Source: Aquibacillus koreensis (GTDB taxonomy: Bacteria > Bacillota > Bacilli > Bacillales > Amphibacillaceae). Taken from it: DNA of 54,777 bases. Every line of letters starts with the position of its first letter. Position 1 is the stretch's first letter. A model generated the notes under the pieces. It searched no databases. It saw nothing but the letters and a program-made list of their open reading frames with translations, and was not told the DNA's origin. This document shows positions 8,490-17,996 of this stretch, piece after piece. The DNA lies in contig NZ_JAOALK010000046.1 of assembly GCF_025154055.1 (NCBI RefSeq), forward strand, positions 1 through 54,777, read 5' to 3'. The position numbers were made by a program, and so were the translations under genes.

Positions 8490-9629
8490 TTATGTATAAT
8501 TCAATCCAGTTGTCGAAGGAAATGGAATAGGGAAAGCATCGACAGTTTCCTGTTGAAGCCGCTTCACTTTAGGATTATCTGGCTCTGGGTCAAACAAAAG
8601 CGAGACGAATTGATTTGGGCTTACCATTGTTGTGACCGTTTCTGTTGCTACCTCAACATGCTCGTCCATTGCATTAACCTTTAACTGAATAGGTCCTCCA
8701 TACTTCTCCTTGTTCACATATGGATAAAGTTGTTGTAACAAGCGTTCAGCATGTACTACCTTTATCGTCCCTTGATTCTGCTTCGTCTCTACCGGCCGTC
8801 CTTTTAGTCTAGCTTTTAACTCAATGTCATACCATGGTACATCTATTCCTATCCCCTCTAATGCATACGCTTTCACCGCATAGTCCAACATATCCACTAT
8901 ATCCTGGGCATCACCAGCCCATTCAATTGCAGTTGCATTATTATCGTAATCACCTAAAGAAACCTCATTCGGCAAACCTACAGTAATAAAACCAGAAACG
9001 ATGCCCGCTCTCTCTATGACTATTATTTTTTGTTCAAGCTTTCTGTAATTTGCATAGGCCTTTGCTTCCAATAAAACTGCTAAATCAGACACACTTTGAT
9101 CAAAAGCAACTTTCCGCTCTGAAGCTAACCTCGCAATCGATAACAGATCCGCTCCACCCATCTCGCGAATAGTATAAGTTGATGGTGAATCCGCATGCTG
9201 AGCATTCCCACCAGAATAGGAGTAGCGAAAAAATTGGCCAAACGGATAACAATCCACCTTTCGATATAAAGGTCGATCACCAGATACAAGTAAAAGCGAT
9301 GCATCCGTTGTTTGAAGGAAAGCATCGATCTCCTCTAACATCTTAGTCGCAATCCCTTGTCCCTGATAATCCGGGTCAGTACAGACCGATCCTAGCGCAT
9401 AGAGACTGATCCCAGCATCACCAACTCGCACTGTAAAAGGAACAAGTCCCATAAATGCGACCAGTTTCCCTTCCGCAAATGCACCAAACGAGTGATTATA
9501 TTTATTTCTAGAAAACATGAATGGAAATGCAACATGCATAGACCCCTGTCCTGGATTATTAAACGTCTGATTCGACAAGTTGATCGCAGCTTCCAAATCG
9601 TCTGGTTGAATTTTCCTTATCACAACCAT
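8490..9629 (-). CDS. GNAT N-acetyltransferase, Eis-like
   Basis: 379-aa protein with an N-terminal GNAT fold and a C-terminal region of the sterol-carrier-like type, the layout of Eis-type acetyltransferases. The acetyl-CoA loop is visible as CTDPDYQGQGIATKML (about 81-96). The second half (residues about 160-290) is probably the second GNAT-like domain, followed by an SCP2-like end. The start has AGGTGAT six bases upstream. Substrate is unknown; family members acetylate amines, including aminoglycosides and lysines. It is monocistronic and flanked on both sides by dispersed-repeat copies. Confidence 0.88.
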   Translation of the reverse strand: MVVIRKIQPDDLEAAINLSNQTFNNPGQGSMHVAFPFMFSRNKYNHSFGAFAEGKLVAFMGLVPFTVRVGDAGISLYALGSVCTDPDYQGQGIATKMLEEIDAFLQTTDASLLLVSGDRPLYRKVDCYPFGQFFRYSYSGGNAQHADSPSTYTIREMGGADLLSIARLASERKVAFDQSVSDLAVLLEAKAYANYRKLEQKIIVIERAGIVSGFITVGLPNEVSLGDYDNNATAIEWAGDAQDIVDMLDYAVKAYALEGIGIDVPWYDIELKARLKGRPVETKQNQGTIKVVHAERLLQQLYPYVNKEKYGGPIQLKVNAMDEHVEVATETVTTMVSPNQFVSLLFDPEPDNPKVKRLQQETVDAFPIPFPSTTGLNYT

Positions 9630-9666
9630 TAAATCACCTCATTTTATTAATACCAATATAATAATC

Positions 9667-9711
9667 AGGAGAACCGTCCCCATGTTCACGAGGTCTGTCC
9701 CCCTGTTTCCA
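9667..9711 (-). repeat. GGGACGGTTCT-family repeat, two submotifs
   Basis: Reverse-oriented long form (AGAACCGTCCCC then GGTCTGTCCCC) in the short gap between the GH5 stop and the acetyltransferase start. Confidence 0.88.
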
Positions 9712-9723
9712 CCAGATCCTGCT

Positions 9724-11184
9724 TTAGTTTGTATGTTTTTTTAGCACGTCTACGAGGCCGTGGTTGATTTTACAGTTTTTTAATGCAAAAGATGCCATAA
9801 TGTCATCAATCTTTTCTTCTGATAATCCTTTAAATAGTTTCACGTACGCTGGTTGAATCAGGGCACCAGTATAGACTGTTAGAACAGATTGCGAGAGTGC
9901 CGCCACATTGTATGCATGGTTTAGATCATCATCACCAATTACTTTTTCCAAATGCTTAGCTAGCTCGTCTACATGCCACCTCGCTTTCATCCCTGGTAGC
10001 CAAATCATCCAATCATCCGTGTTAAGCTTATGTTTCATTTCAACAATTGAAGCAATCCGCTGCATATACTCAGATTCTGGATCGAGCATCGCTAACCCCA
10101 TAACACCTACATCCTTATACGTCCACGTCGTCCAATGTGCACCGAACTCTTCAAAAATACTAATCTGATCATCCATCGCTCGTAGTCTGTCTGGTATCTC
10201 TTGTTCTGGTCCATTGTAGACAGAGCCAAATTCCCCTACCCACAGGGGCACCTTGTGTTTCTGCGCGTAGACTGACCCTTGATGATCAGTAAAAACTTGC
10301 CGTTGTTTGTCTCGGTCCCAATAAAGTCCACTATCGATGCGGGCCGTTTTTGCATCTGCAATACCTGGATACGGTCCAGGTCCAAACCCTGCGGCAGTAT
10401 AATTGTGACTGCTGTAAACTAGATTGTCAGCGAATGGTGCTTCCATTCCGTCAAAGAACTTAGAATAGTTGTCGCCTTCTAGAATAATAATGTGATCGGG
10501 GTCAATTTTACGAATCGCTTCTACCGCACGCCGATTTACGCGGTTAAGTCGTTCCCAATCTGCCTTGTAGTTGTTGAAAAAAGTATGTGGGTAATCTCCA
10601 TGAGGTGTATTGGAGCAAGGTTCATTCATTAAATTATAGCCAGCGACTACCGCTCTATTTTTATAACGTCGTGCAAATTCCTCCCATAACGCAACAAAAC
10701 GATCTTGATACGTTTTATCATGCCAAAACAAGCTCTGCCTATGGTCATTATCAGAGTGCCAATGGGTATTCTGCCAACCCTGCACTGCATGAAGGTCAAA
10801 AATAATGTAGACACCGTGTTTTTCGCACAAGTCTACAATTGCGTCTAGCTTTTGGAATCCTTCTTCCTTGTACACAAACGGATTCTCGTCATCCTCAAAA
10901 TGACGATAGTTCAGCGGCAATCGAATCGTATTTCCACCCCAACTCTTAATAAACGCAATATCGTCTTCTCCGAAAAAGTAGTGCTGCATTCGCTCAAATA
11001 AAAATTCCGCTTTAGCTCGTCCTAAAATAGATGCCGCCGTATCACGTAACCCATGCTCAGAACCTGTAAATCCATTAATAAAGTCCTCCATATTCAACCA
11101 ACCACCAACACAAGTGCCCCTAAGTTGAACCGTACTCCCATCTTCCCGAACAATCCTATCCTGATTCACCTGTAACAAATCCAT
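9724..11184 (-). CDS. Glycoside hydrolase family 5 protein, cytoplasmic
   Basis: 486-aa (alpha/beta)8 glycosidase of family GH5 (cellulase/glucanase superfamily). Proton donor Glu is in YNLMNEP (about 217-223) and nucleophile Glu in LWVGEFGS (about 320-327); supporting histidines appear in [11 protein letters not shown] and [10 protein letters not shown]. No signal peptide is present, so it should act on imported oligosaccharides rather than polymer outside the cell. A roughly 100-residue C-terminal extension follows the catalytic core. The ATG at 11184 is preceded by GGGGTGGG. It is not in an operon with transport genes, so its substrate is open. Confidence 0.88.
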   Translation of the reverse strand: MDLLQVNQDRIVREDGSTVQLRGTCVGGWLNMEDFINGFTGSEHGLRDTAASILGRAKAEFLFERMQHYFFGEDDIAFIKSWGGNTIRLPLNYRHFEDDENPFVYKEEGFQKLDAIVDLCEKHGVYIIFDLHAVQGWQNTHWHSDNDHRQSLFWHDKTYQDRFVALWEEFARRYKNRAVVAGYNLMNEPCSNTPHGDYPHTFFNNYKADWERLNRVNRRAVEAIRKIDPDHIIILEGDNYSKFFDGMEAPFADNLVYSSHNYTAAGFGPGPYPGIADAKTARIDSGLYWDRDKQRQVFTDHQGSVYAQKHKVPLWVGEFGSVYNGPEQEIPDRLRAMDDQISIFEEFGAHWTTWTYKDVGVMGLAMLDPESEYMQRIASIVEMKHKLNTDDWMIWLPGMKARWHVDELAKHLEKVIGDDDLNHAYNVAALSQSVLTVYTGALIQPAYVKLFKGLSEEKIDDIMASFALKNCKINHGLVDVLKKHTN

Positions 11185-11263
11185 CAACTAACACCCACCC
11201 CTCAATCAGAATTTCAACCTACTAATAAAATTCCATCAAACTCCCCATAATCCTCCCTCCAAA

Positions 11264-11400
11264 ATGGAAACATGGGGACGGTTCTTGCGTTTCCATTTTC
11301 ATGTTTCCACATTTCCAAGTACGGACGTTAATCCACTAATTTCCAAAAAAGAAGCAAAAGAACCGTCCCTATGTTTCCAAGAACTGTCCCTCTGCTTCCA
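11264..11400. repeat. GGGACGGTTCT-family composite inverted element
   Basis: Plus-oriented unit (11264-11296) and reverse long-form unit (11352-11400) around about 55 bases. It fills the gap between the GH5 gene and the CoxG-like gene. Confidence 0.88.
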
Positions 11401-11436
11401 ACGGATCTTTCATTTCCGTATATTTATGTTCTGTTA

Positions 11437-11904
11437 TTAGGTTCCTCTGACTTTTGCTGTGACTTCGTTTTCTTTTATTTTCTCTGCGACTGCTTCCGTT
11501 AGATGTTTTACATTTTTAGGAACAAATGATTTGAGTATAGGGTTAATGATTTTCCTCTTCATTCCAGTCGCATCTATGTTTAAGTGACCCGTCATCTTTG
11601 TTTTCGTGTCGGATAGCTTCTCCGCCTCAAAATAGCCATTACCTGCAAACTTCTCATTGATACCTGTTAGATCAAAGGTGACTTTGGCTGGCTCCTGCCA
11701 TTTGGTTATATCAATTTTCATATGAATCGTTTTTTTAAATTTGCCGATGTCCCCTTTAAACTTCCATGTCGACTCATTTTCGCTAAGTATCTCATGTTCC
11801 ATATAACCAGGAACCAATGGTGCCCACTTGTTCATATCGCTAATAAAGTTCCATATGTGTCGGTTCGGGATGTTTATTTCTACAGAATGTTCTCCGCTCG
11901 GCAT
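11437..11904 (-). CDS. SRPBCC/CoxG-like protein
   Basis: 155-aa single-domain protein of the START/Bet v1-like (SRPBCC) superfamily, CoxG branch. The pattern is typical: IPNRHIWNFISDMNKWAPLVPGY near the N-terminus, a curved beta sheet (WKFKGDIGKF, VTFDLTGIN, TKMTGHLNI) and a long C-terminal helix (about 125-145). CoxG itself helps assemble carbon monoxide dehydrogenase, but no such genes are here; members also bind lipids or hydrophobic ligands. The ATG is preceded by ATAGGAGGG. Single gene, no operon partner visible. Confidence 0.85.
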   Translation of the reverse strand: MPSGEHSVEINIPNRHIWNFISDMNKWAPLVPGYMEHEILSENESTWKFKGDIGKFKKTIHMKIDITKWQEPAKVTFDLTGINEKFAGNGYFEAEKLSDTKTKMTGHLNIDATGMKRKIINPILKSFVPKNVKHLTEAVAEKIKENEVTAKVRGT

Positions 11905-11987
11905 ACTAGACCCTCCTATTTTTTATAGTTACTTAAATGTATAGCAAACCTATCCATATTATTACAAAGAAAAATAAAAAACCCGAG

Positions 11988-12018
11988 TTGGAAACATGGG
12001 GACGGTTCTTGTGTACAC
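11988..12018 (+). repeat. GGGACGGTTCT-family repeat, single unit
   Basis: GGAAAC on the left and GTGTAC on the right, so the two flanks no longer match each other. Confidence 0.85.
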
Positions 12019-12080
12019 AATAGCATGTAGCACTCACCATCAGAATCCACAACGAGTACGAAACCAACATCCTTCACCAC

Positions 12081-12123
12081 AAAAAAGCATTGCCCACATT
12101 AGTTTTCCACTAATGTGGGCAAT
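12081..12123 (-). terminator. Strong Rho-independent terminator
   Basis: A perfect 14-bp stem (ATTGCCCACATTAG and its complement) with a seven-base loop is followed on the minus strand by a six-T run. It terminates the GGDEF/EAL gene. Confidence 0.9.
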
Positions 12124-12206
12124 ACACTTTTCATGATTAGAAAGAGACTCTTAACTAGTAGCATCCTTTCGCTTACTACAGCGAATAGAACCCACAACAC
12201 TCCGCG

Positions 12207-15200
12207 TCAATTGGAAACGAAAGAACCGTCCCTCTGTTTCCATTTTTCTGATGAATGGGGTTGGCTGAAGTAATAGCCTTGGACGTAGTTGCAGTTTTCT
12301 TTTAGTAGTAGTCTTCTTTGTTCTTCTGTTTCTACGCCTTCAGCTGTTACCGTTAGTTCTAGCGAGTGGGCCATAGCAATGATTGCTCTTACGATTGCTG
12401 CATCATCTTTATCAATATGCATGTCATGGATAAATGATTTATCAATTTTAATATTCGTGATTGGTAGTTGTTTTAAGATCGCTAAAGAAGAGTAGCCAAT
12501 CCCGAAATCGTCAATTGCTATATTGATACCAATCTCACCAAGTTCCCGAAGCATGCTCATACTATTTTCCACATTTTTAATAGCGGTACTTTCCGTTACT
12601 TCCAAACACAAGTATGCTGGAGGAAGGCCTGTTTCGTCTAAAACGTGCTTCACTTGTTCTACAAATGTTTTCTCTTGAAGCTGCCTCGCCGAAATGTTTA
12701 CAGAAACAATAGTTGGTGGAAACCCTTGCTCCATCCATTTTTTATTTTGCAGACAAGCTTCTTTTAACACCTTAAGACCTATTGGAATAATTAATCCTGT
12801 CTCCTCTGCAAGCGGGATAAATTCCATTGGCCCCACAATACCACGTTCTGGTGAGTTCCATCGTAATAAAGCTTCCATCCCAATAATCCTATTACTCTCC
12901 AGATCTATTTGTGGTTGGTAATATAGTATAAACTCCTCTCGCTCAAGTGCTTTACGAAGTTGATTTTCCATTACAAAACGTTCCACAGTTAATGAGTTTA
13001 ATTCTGATGAAAAAATCTCCATCTGGTTTTTTCCATTTTCCTTCGCTCTGTACATAGCCATGTCAGCACATCGCGTTAATTCGTCAAATGCCTGACCATT
13101 ATCCGGATATAGGCTAATGCCGATACTTGCAGATGTGAAGACATCATGATTTTGAATGGAAAATGGTTCCTTGAATTGATCAATAATTCTGTTCGCAACA
13201 AGTTCTAACTCCGCTACATCATTAATATGGGATAACAGAATAATAAATTCATCTCCACCCAGTCGTGCAACCGTGGAATGTTCGCTACTTGACCTTGAGA
13301 CTGTGTCGGAACACCTTATCGTATTCTCCAACACCCTCGCTACTTGTTGAATTAATTGATCACCAGCATGGTGCCCAAGCGTATCATTAATTACTTTAAA
13401 TCGATCTAAATCAATCATCATAATCCCTAATTTATAATTATAACGATCTGCTTGAGCCATATATAGCTTTAACCGATCACGAAGCAACTGTCGATTCGGT
13501 AGCCCGGTTAATCCATCATGAAAAGCTAAGTGCTTAATCTGTTCCTCCGCCATTTTTTTCTCAGAGATATTTGTAATCGAGCCAATGATTCGAATTGCTT
13601 GCTCATCCTGATTTCGAATCGAGTCCCCTGTCACATACACCCATATTATCTCGCCACTCTTACCTTGAATACGTAATTCTGTCTTTAAAGGAGCTCCTTC
13701 GTTTAAATGTTCGTCAAAGTTATGTTTTACACGATGATAATCCTCGCGATGAACAAGCTCTAAAAACGAGTGGTAGTCGCTAGGTAACGCTTCTCCGATT
13801 AAATTAAAAATATCATGACTTCGAACATTCCATTGTATTTGATTTCCACTAATATCCCAGTCCCATATACCATCATTGGTTGTCCTAGAAACAATCTCTA
13901 GTTGTTCCGCAATCGATCGAATTTGTTGGAACAACTCGTCACGCTCGAGTGCAGAAGCAGAAATAGTAAAACTGATCAGTGTTATGTCCGTCTGAGAGAT
14001 TAAGACGAGTTCATCCACCTGACCTACAATTGCAATGAATCCCCAATCGCCACGTTCATTTCGAATGGATTGGACACGAACATAATCGTTTTTTCTTATT
14101 TCTGGTAACCACTCTGTTGGCGGGAATTGTTCGAGTGGAACTTTTGCACCAATTGGTACCGGATGATTATCAAAATTGCTAAATGCTTGTGTGACGATCA
14201 AATTTTTCTGTTCAGGATCGTTTTTATCCCACAAAGCAAGACATCCCCAGTCACTTTTTTCGCTAAACATGTTTGCAAAGTTAAAATTTTTCTCCCTTGT
14301 TGCGGACGCCCATCTCTCCACAAACTGATCATAGCGTTTTATAAGATTATCTAAAGTTGCATTTGACTCTTGTAATTGTTTCTGAACATTAACAGTAGGT
14401 TCAACCGTTTTGGTAGTTGGACACCCGCAAGATAATCGCTTTACAAGCTTCGTATCAATGCTGGTAAAATCACTATCCATCACTTCTCCGTTCATCATCC
14501 GATAAAGGACGTTGAAACTGGCTTTTGCCAAGTCAGTAAATGACTGACTTACAGTTGTTAATGGTGGATTAAACGTTGCAGAAGACTCCAAATCATCGTA
14601 ACCTACCACTGCTATATCTTCAGGGACTCGGTATCCTGCTTCCTTCAACCTTTCAATGGTACCCATGGCATTTTGATCAGTTGCGGCAAAAATGGCGGTG
14701 AAGTCAATACCTTTTGCTAACATGGTTTCAGCTGCAACGATCCCACCTCGACGGAGTGCATTGCTCGTATGAAAAACCAAGTTTTCATCAAACGGAATCT
14801 CCACTTCGGAAAGCGCTTCCAAATAACCACTATATCTTTCTATCATATCCAAATGCTCATTATTACCAACAAATGCAATTCGCTTATGTCCATGTTCTTT
14901 GATTAAATGTAAAACAGCTTCCTTTGTTGATGGTTGATTTTCAACTACAAGAGAGTGACAGTTAATTGCACTTTCTTGATAACCAATCGTAACAATGGGC
15001 TTACCTGAAGATTCTATCTTATGCAACAGTTCTGGTGCTAATGGCAATACCGACTGTGGGTTTGTCATTAAAATATACCCATCTAAAACCGATGTTGACA
15101 CTTCATAATTAAAAGCAACTGGATTTTGCACACTAGCTCTTGCTAGAATTGTGTAAATCGTAGAATCATGTTTATTTGCCTCATTAAGTAGTTCTACAAA

Positions 15201-15266
15201 TATTTTCCCGTAATAATAACCATCAAGAAAGGGGGTCAACAAACCGATTCGCTTCTTGATTTTCAT
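12207..15266 (-). CDS. LacI-type sensor, PAS, GGDEF and EAL protein (c-di-GMP turnover)
   Basis: 1019-aa cytoplasmic protein combining, in order, a LacI/GalR-type periplasmic-binding fold without a DNA-binding domain (about 1-290), a linker/GAF-like region (about 300-430), a PAS domain (about 445-575), GGDEF (about 580-745; intact GGDEF motif) and EAL (about 755-1010; EALLRW and DDFGIGYSSL present). It should make and/or degrade cyclic di-GMP under control of a small ligand, probably a sugar. Between the RCSD inhibitory-site motif and GGDEF there is a roughly ten-residue insertion (SRSSSEHSTV) absent from normal spacing. Start ATG at 15266 follows AAAGGAGG. The C-terminal residues (QRDGSFVSN) come from a dispersed repeat. 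Confidence 0.92.
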   Translation of the reverse strand: MKIKKRIGLLTPFLDGYYYGKIFVELLNEANKHDSTIYTILARASVQNPVAFNYEVSTSVLDGYILMTNPQSVLPLAPELLHKIESSGKPIVTIGYQESAINCHSLVVENQPSTKEAVLHLIKEHGHKRIAFVGNNEHLDMIERYSGYLEALSEVEIPFDENLVFHTSNALRRGGIVAAETMLAKGIDFTAIFAATDQNAMGTIERLKEAGYRVPEDIAVVGYDDLESSATFNPPLTTVSQSFTDLAKASFNVLYRMMNGEVMDSDFTSIDTKLVKRLSCGCPTTKTVEPTVNVQKQLQESNATLDNLIKRYDQFVERWASATREKNFNFANMFSEKSDWGCLALWDKNDPEQKNLIVTQAFSNFDNHPVPIGAKVPLEQFPPTEWLPEIRKNDYVRVQSIRNERGDWGFIAIVGQVDELVLISQTDITLISFTISASALERDELFQQIRSIAEQLEIVSRTTNDGIWDWDISGNQIQWNVRSHDIFNLIGEALPSDYHSFLELVHREDYHRVKHNFDEHLNEGAPLKTELRIQGKSGEIIWVYVTGDSIRNQDEQAIRIIGSITNISEKKMAEEQIKHLAFHDGLTGLPNRQLLRDRLKLYMAQADRYNYKLGIMMIDLDRFKVINDTLGHHAGDQLIQQVARVLENTIRCSDTVSRSSSEHSTVARLGGDEFIILLSHINDVAELELVANRIIDQFKEPFSIQNHDVFTSASIGISLYPDNGQAFDELTRCADMAMYRAKENGKNQMEIFSSELNSLTVERFVMENQLRKALEREEFILYYQPQIDLESNRIIGMEALLRWNSPERGIVGPMEFIPLAEETGLIIPIGLKVLKEACLQNKKWMEQGFPPTIVSVNISARQLQEKTFVEQVKHVLDETGLPPAYLCLEVTESTAIKNVENSMSMLRELGEIGINIAIDDFGIGYSSLAILKQLPITNIKIDKSFIHDMHIDKDDAAIVRAIIAMAHSLELTVTAEGVETEEQRRLLLKENCNYVQGYYFSQPHSSEKWKQRDGSFVSN
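12210..12242 (-). repeat. GGGACGGTTCT-family repeat inside the EAL gene 3' end
   Basis: Reverse core with GGAAAC/GTTTCC flanks. It supplies the final codons of the GGDEF/EAL protein. Confidence 0.9.
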
Positions 15267-15402
15267 AAGCAATACCTCCTTTACGTTACCGACTATATAA
15301 CTACAATAAGCTGCAATTTTATATCCAATAGATTATAAATTCTACATATTTTCCCATAAACCTTCTAGGACTTTAGTAACAAATTTATTTTATTTTAGAA
15401 AA

Positions 15403-15434
15403 GTGGAAACATGGGGACGGTTCTTGTGTTCACA
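15403..15434 (+). repeat. GGGACGGTTCT-family repeat, single unit
   Basis: GGAAAC left flank, GTTCAC right flank. It lies in the 600-base gap upstream of the GGDEF/EAL gene, which otherwise holds only a short hairpin. Confidence 0.85.
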
Positions 15435-15485
15435 AAATGTTTCTATAATCACAAGGAAAGTGCAACCTCACCCTATTTCGTATAT

Positions 15486-15514
15486 TAAAAATCCCTAATC
15501 AAACGTGATTAGGG
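15486..15514 (-). terminator. Terminator-like hairpin
   Basis: CCCTAATCA / TGATTAGGG with a short loop, followed on the minus strand by ATTTTTAA. No minus-strand gene ends here, so it may insulate the GGDEF/EAL promoter or be part of a leader. Confidence 0.5.
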
Positions 15515-15839
15515 TACATAGACAAACACGTAAATCGAGATGTCATAAAAGTCTTATTCTCGGTACTTATATTCTATCATATTTTTGCCGTATTGTGTGA
15601 TTTACTATAGTAACACTACCCTATACCCTTCTCCCCGTTTCAAGTGGAAGAGAACTCCGTCGTTGTACGAAGCAACTTACATATATGATAGAATTAGGTA
15701 CTAAATATTTATTTCATAAAACCGGATGAGTAAAATACTAGACACTAGATGAATAGCTTTTTACTTTAATTATATAATTCTCTCATGAACGAGAAATTAG
15801 TTCGCTGATAACATATACAAAATTAAAAATAAAACGAAA

Positions 15840-15870
15840 TGGAAACACAAGAACCGTCCCCCTGTTTCCA
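15840..15870 (-). repeat. GGGACGGTTCT-family repeat abutting a ribosome site
   Basis: GGAAAC/GTTTCC unit in reverse orientation ending one base before the AAGAAAGG ribosome site of the B12-binding protein, so it is probably inside the mRNA leader. Confidence 0.88.
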
Positions 15871-15887
15871 AAGAAAGGAATGCTTGT

Positions 15888-16562
15888 ATGGTGATTGATG
15901 ATGATTTGAAGTGTTTTGTTCGTTATTTGTTGGATGCGGATGAGCAAAAGGCCTGGGAATTTTTATATTCTTATATTATAGACGGTAAAGATAGCCTTTA
16001 TATTTTTGAACAAGTATTAACACCTGCGTTGCGATATATCGGTTACCTTTGGGAAGAAAATGCAATTTCTGTAGCTGATGAGCATATCGCTTCAAGTATT
16101 TGTCATTTCCTTATGACTAAATATAGTGTAGTATCGGAAACAGGAAAGACTAATGTAGCAAAAGACAAACCAAAAGCCATGTTTACTTGTGTAGAAGGAG
16201 AAGAGCACGCACTTGGTCTGAAAATGGTTGCCGCGTTATTCGATGAGTATGGATGGGATACACGCCTGATGGGTTCCAATACCCCAACAACCGATATTAT
16301 TGCGTTTGCCAACAGATGGAGACCAGATATTATTTGTCTATCTCTTTCCACCGTTTATAGCATTCCTCACCTTATACAGACGATTAAGGCACTTGAAAAA
16401 CTATCCTTTAACCCACAAATCATCATAGGAGGTAGGGTAATTTCTATATATACATTAGATGAATTTATTTCTGAAAACTTAAAAATATTTAAAGATTTAA
16501 CTAGCTTAAATGAGTGGTTAAGGACAAATAAGGAGCATCAAAACAAATATGTTACCAACTGA
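15888..16562 (+). CDS. Cobalamin-binding (B12) domain protein, CarH/LitR-like without HTH
   Basis: 224-aa protein with a helical cap domain (about 1-85) and a Rossmann-type B12-binding domain (about 95-205). The cap ends in LWEENAISVADEHIASS, which keeps the Trp and Glu-His residues that pack on adenosylcobalamin in CarH-type light sensors. The B12 domain has EEHALGLK, the HxxG lower-ligand motif, in a slightly altered form. The MerR DNA-binding domain of CarH/LitR is absent. Its stop overlaps the start of a kinase-like gene by 14 bases, suggesting that B12 or light sensing is relayed to that partner. It could also be a corrinoid methyltransferase-type binding protein, but no methyltransferase is near. 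Confidence 0.85.
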   Translation: MVIDDDLKCFVRYLLDADEQKAWEFLYSYIIDGKDSLYIFEQVLTPALRYIGYLWEENAISVADEHIASSICHFLMTKYSVVSETGKTNVAKDKPKAMFTCVEGEEHALGLKMVAALFDEYGWDTRLMGSNTPTTDIIAFANRWRPDIICLSLSTVYSIPHLIQTIKALEKLSFNPQIIIGGRVISIYTLDEFISENLKIFKDLTSLNEWLRTNKEHQNKYVTN

Positions 16563-17661
16563 AAAAGGGTATATTTCAAACGTTCCATTTCCATATCTAA
16601 ATCTAGATAGTGACCTTAACATACTTGGCATATCGAATGAAACGATGTCCCATTTTCCTAATGCAGATAATTTTCTTGATTTAGTTGACCTTGATAGTAG
16701 AAAAAAAGCAACTAAATTTATTAAACCGAACTTGCAAAACGTGAAAATTGAGTTAAACATGATGACAATGGATCAACCAATTACGTTATATGACATATTC
16801 GTTCAATGGGATGACGAAAATACAGTTAACGTGTTTTGCATAAAAAAACAGGAAAGCATTGTCCAGATTCAAGAAATAGTCCAACGAATAGAAGATAGAA
16901 TGATTCACGGAAACCTAACTACAACACAACAACAAGAGGAATTAGAGCAAACACTCCAAAAAATGGAAGAAATCATTAGTCAACAGGATGATCAGAATAC
17001 GTTAAGTACACTGTTACATACCTTAGCAACGGAAGTAAAAGAACCGCTATCCAATGTTAAAGGTTTTATAAATCTAATGAAAACAGAAATGGTAGATCCT
17101 GACGATAGCTACTATGCTGAAGTTGCACTCGACGAGCTAGAAAAAGCAAATAATATTATTTATCAATTTATTGTAGCTTCTAGTCCGCCAGAACCAAACT
17201 TCGAACAAGTAAGCATCCAAAAACTGTTATCTCAATGGGTTTACGCTTGCAAGGACGAAGTAGAACTGTCAGGATATCAAATTAAATATGTAAAAGAACA
17301 AATTTTGCCAAATCTAGCAATCGACACCAAGCAAATAAAACAAGTACTGCTTAACCTAATAAAGAACAGTATCGAGGCGATGGATCGAAGTACTCGAGAC
17401 AAAAAAATGGGACAGATCATAATCAGAACTAGGTTAACGCATAAAGGAATTCAAATTTCTGTTAGCGATAACGGAATTGGAATGGATGTATGGGTAAAAA
17501 AGAAGCTCTTCACACCATTTTTTTCAACGAAAGAAAAGGGTGTTGGAAAAGGGCTATCCGTTTGCAGAAAAATTATCCACAATCATGGAGGCAGTCTAGA
17601 TGTAGATTCGACATTAGGACAAGGCTCAACATTTTACATCCTGCTCCCTATTTCCGAATAA
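16549..17661 (+). CDS. Histidine-kinase-like ATPase lacking the phospho-acceptor histidine
   Basis: 370-aa soluble protein. Residues about 10-100 look PAS-like, followed by a coiled coil (about 105-150), a dimerisation helix and a C-terminal GHKL ATPase with N box NLIKNSIEAM, G1 DNGIGM, F box FFSTKEKGVGKGLS and the final GQGSTFYILLP. In the H box, where KinA-type kinases have LAHEIRNPL, this protein reads LATEVKEPL: the codon is ACG, so threonine replaces the phosphorylated histidine. A His lies four residues earlier but out of register. It may regulate another kinase, act as a phosphatase, or use a different site. Start overlaps the B12 protein, indicating translational coupling. Confidence 0.85.
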   Translation: MLPTEKGYISNVPFPYLNLDSDLNILGISNETMSHFPNADNFLDLVDLDSRKKATKFIKPNLQNVKIELNMMTMDQPITLYDIFVQWDDENTVNVFCIKKQESIVQIQEIVQRIEDRMIHGNLTTTQQQEELEQTLQKMEEIISQQDDQNTLSTLLHTLATEVKEPLSNVKGFINLMKTEMVDPDDSYYAEVALDELEKANNIIYQFIVASSPPEPNFEQVSIQKLLSQWVYACKDEVELSGYQIKYVKEQILPNLAIDTKQIKQVLLNLIKNSIEAMDRSTRDKKMGQIIIRTRLTHKGIQISVSDNGIGMDVWVKKKLFTPFFSTKEKGVGKGLSVCRKIIHNHGGSLDVDSTLGQGSTFYILLPISE

Positions 17662-17996
17662 GTTAATATATAACCGAGATCTTGTTTATATTGGCCAGTT
17701 TAAATCATTACATGATATGAACACCAGCATATACCTATATATACGGGTCCGGTTTGTAGTTATTCAATTGTGCGTTTTTTGATGGTAACATGTCGTATCT
17801 ATTCAGAGTGGGGAAATCACGGTAGTAATGGAAAACTCGAAGTAAACCACGCCAAGTAGAACTTCAAAAACTCCTTGAAGCAAATTTTTTTAAGACTTAT
17901 ATTAGGATGAAAATAACGTTATGTAGATATAGATGGATCATTAGATAAACAAAACTCTGTATCACTAACAAAACATTAAACTATTACTGTATAATT

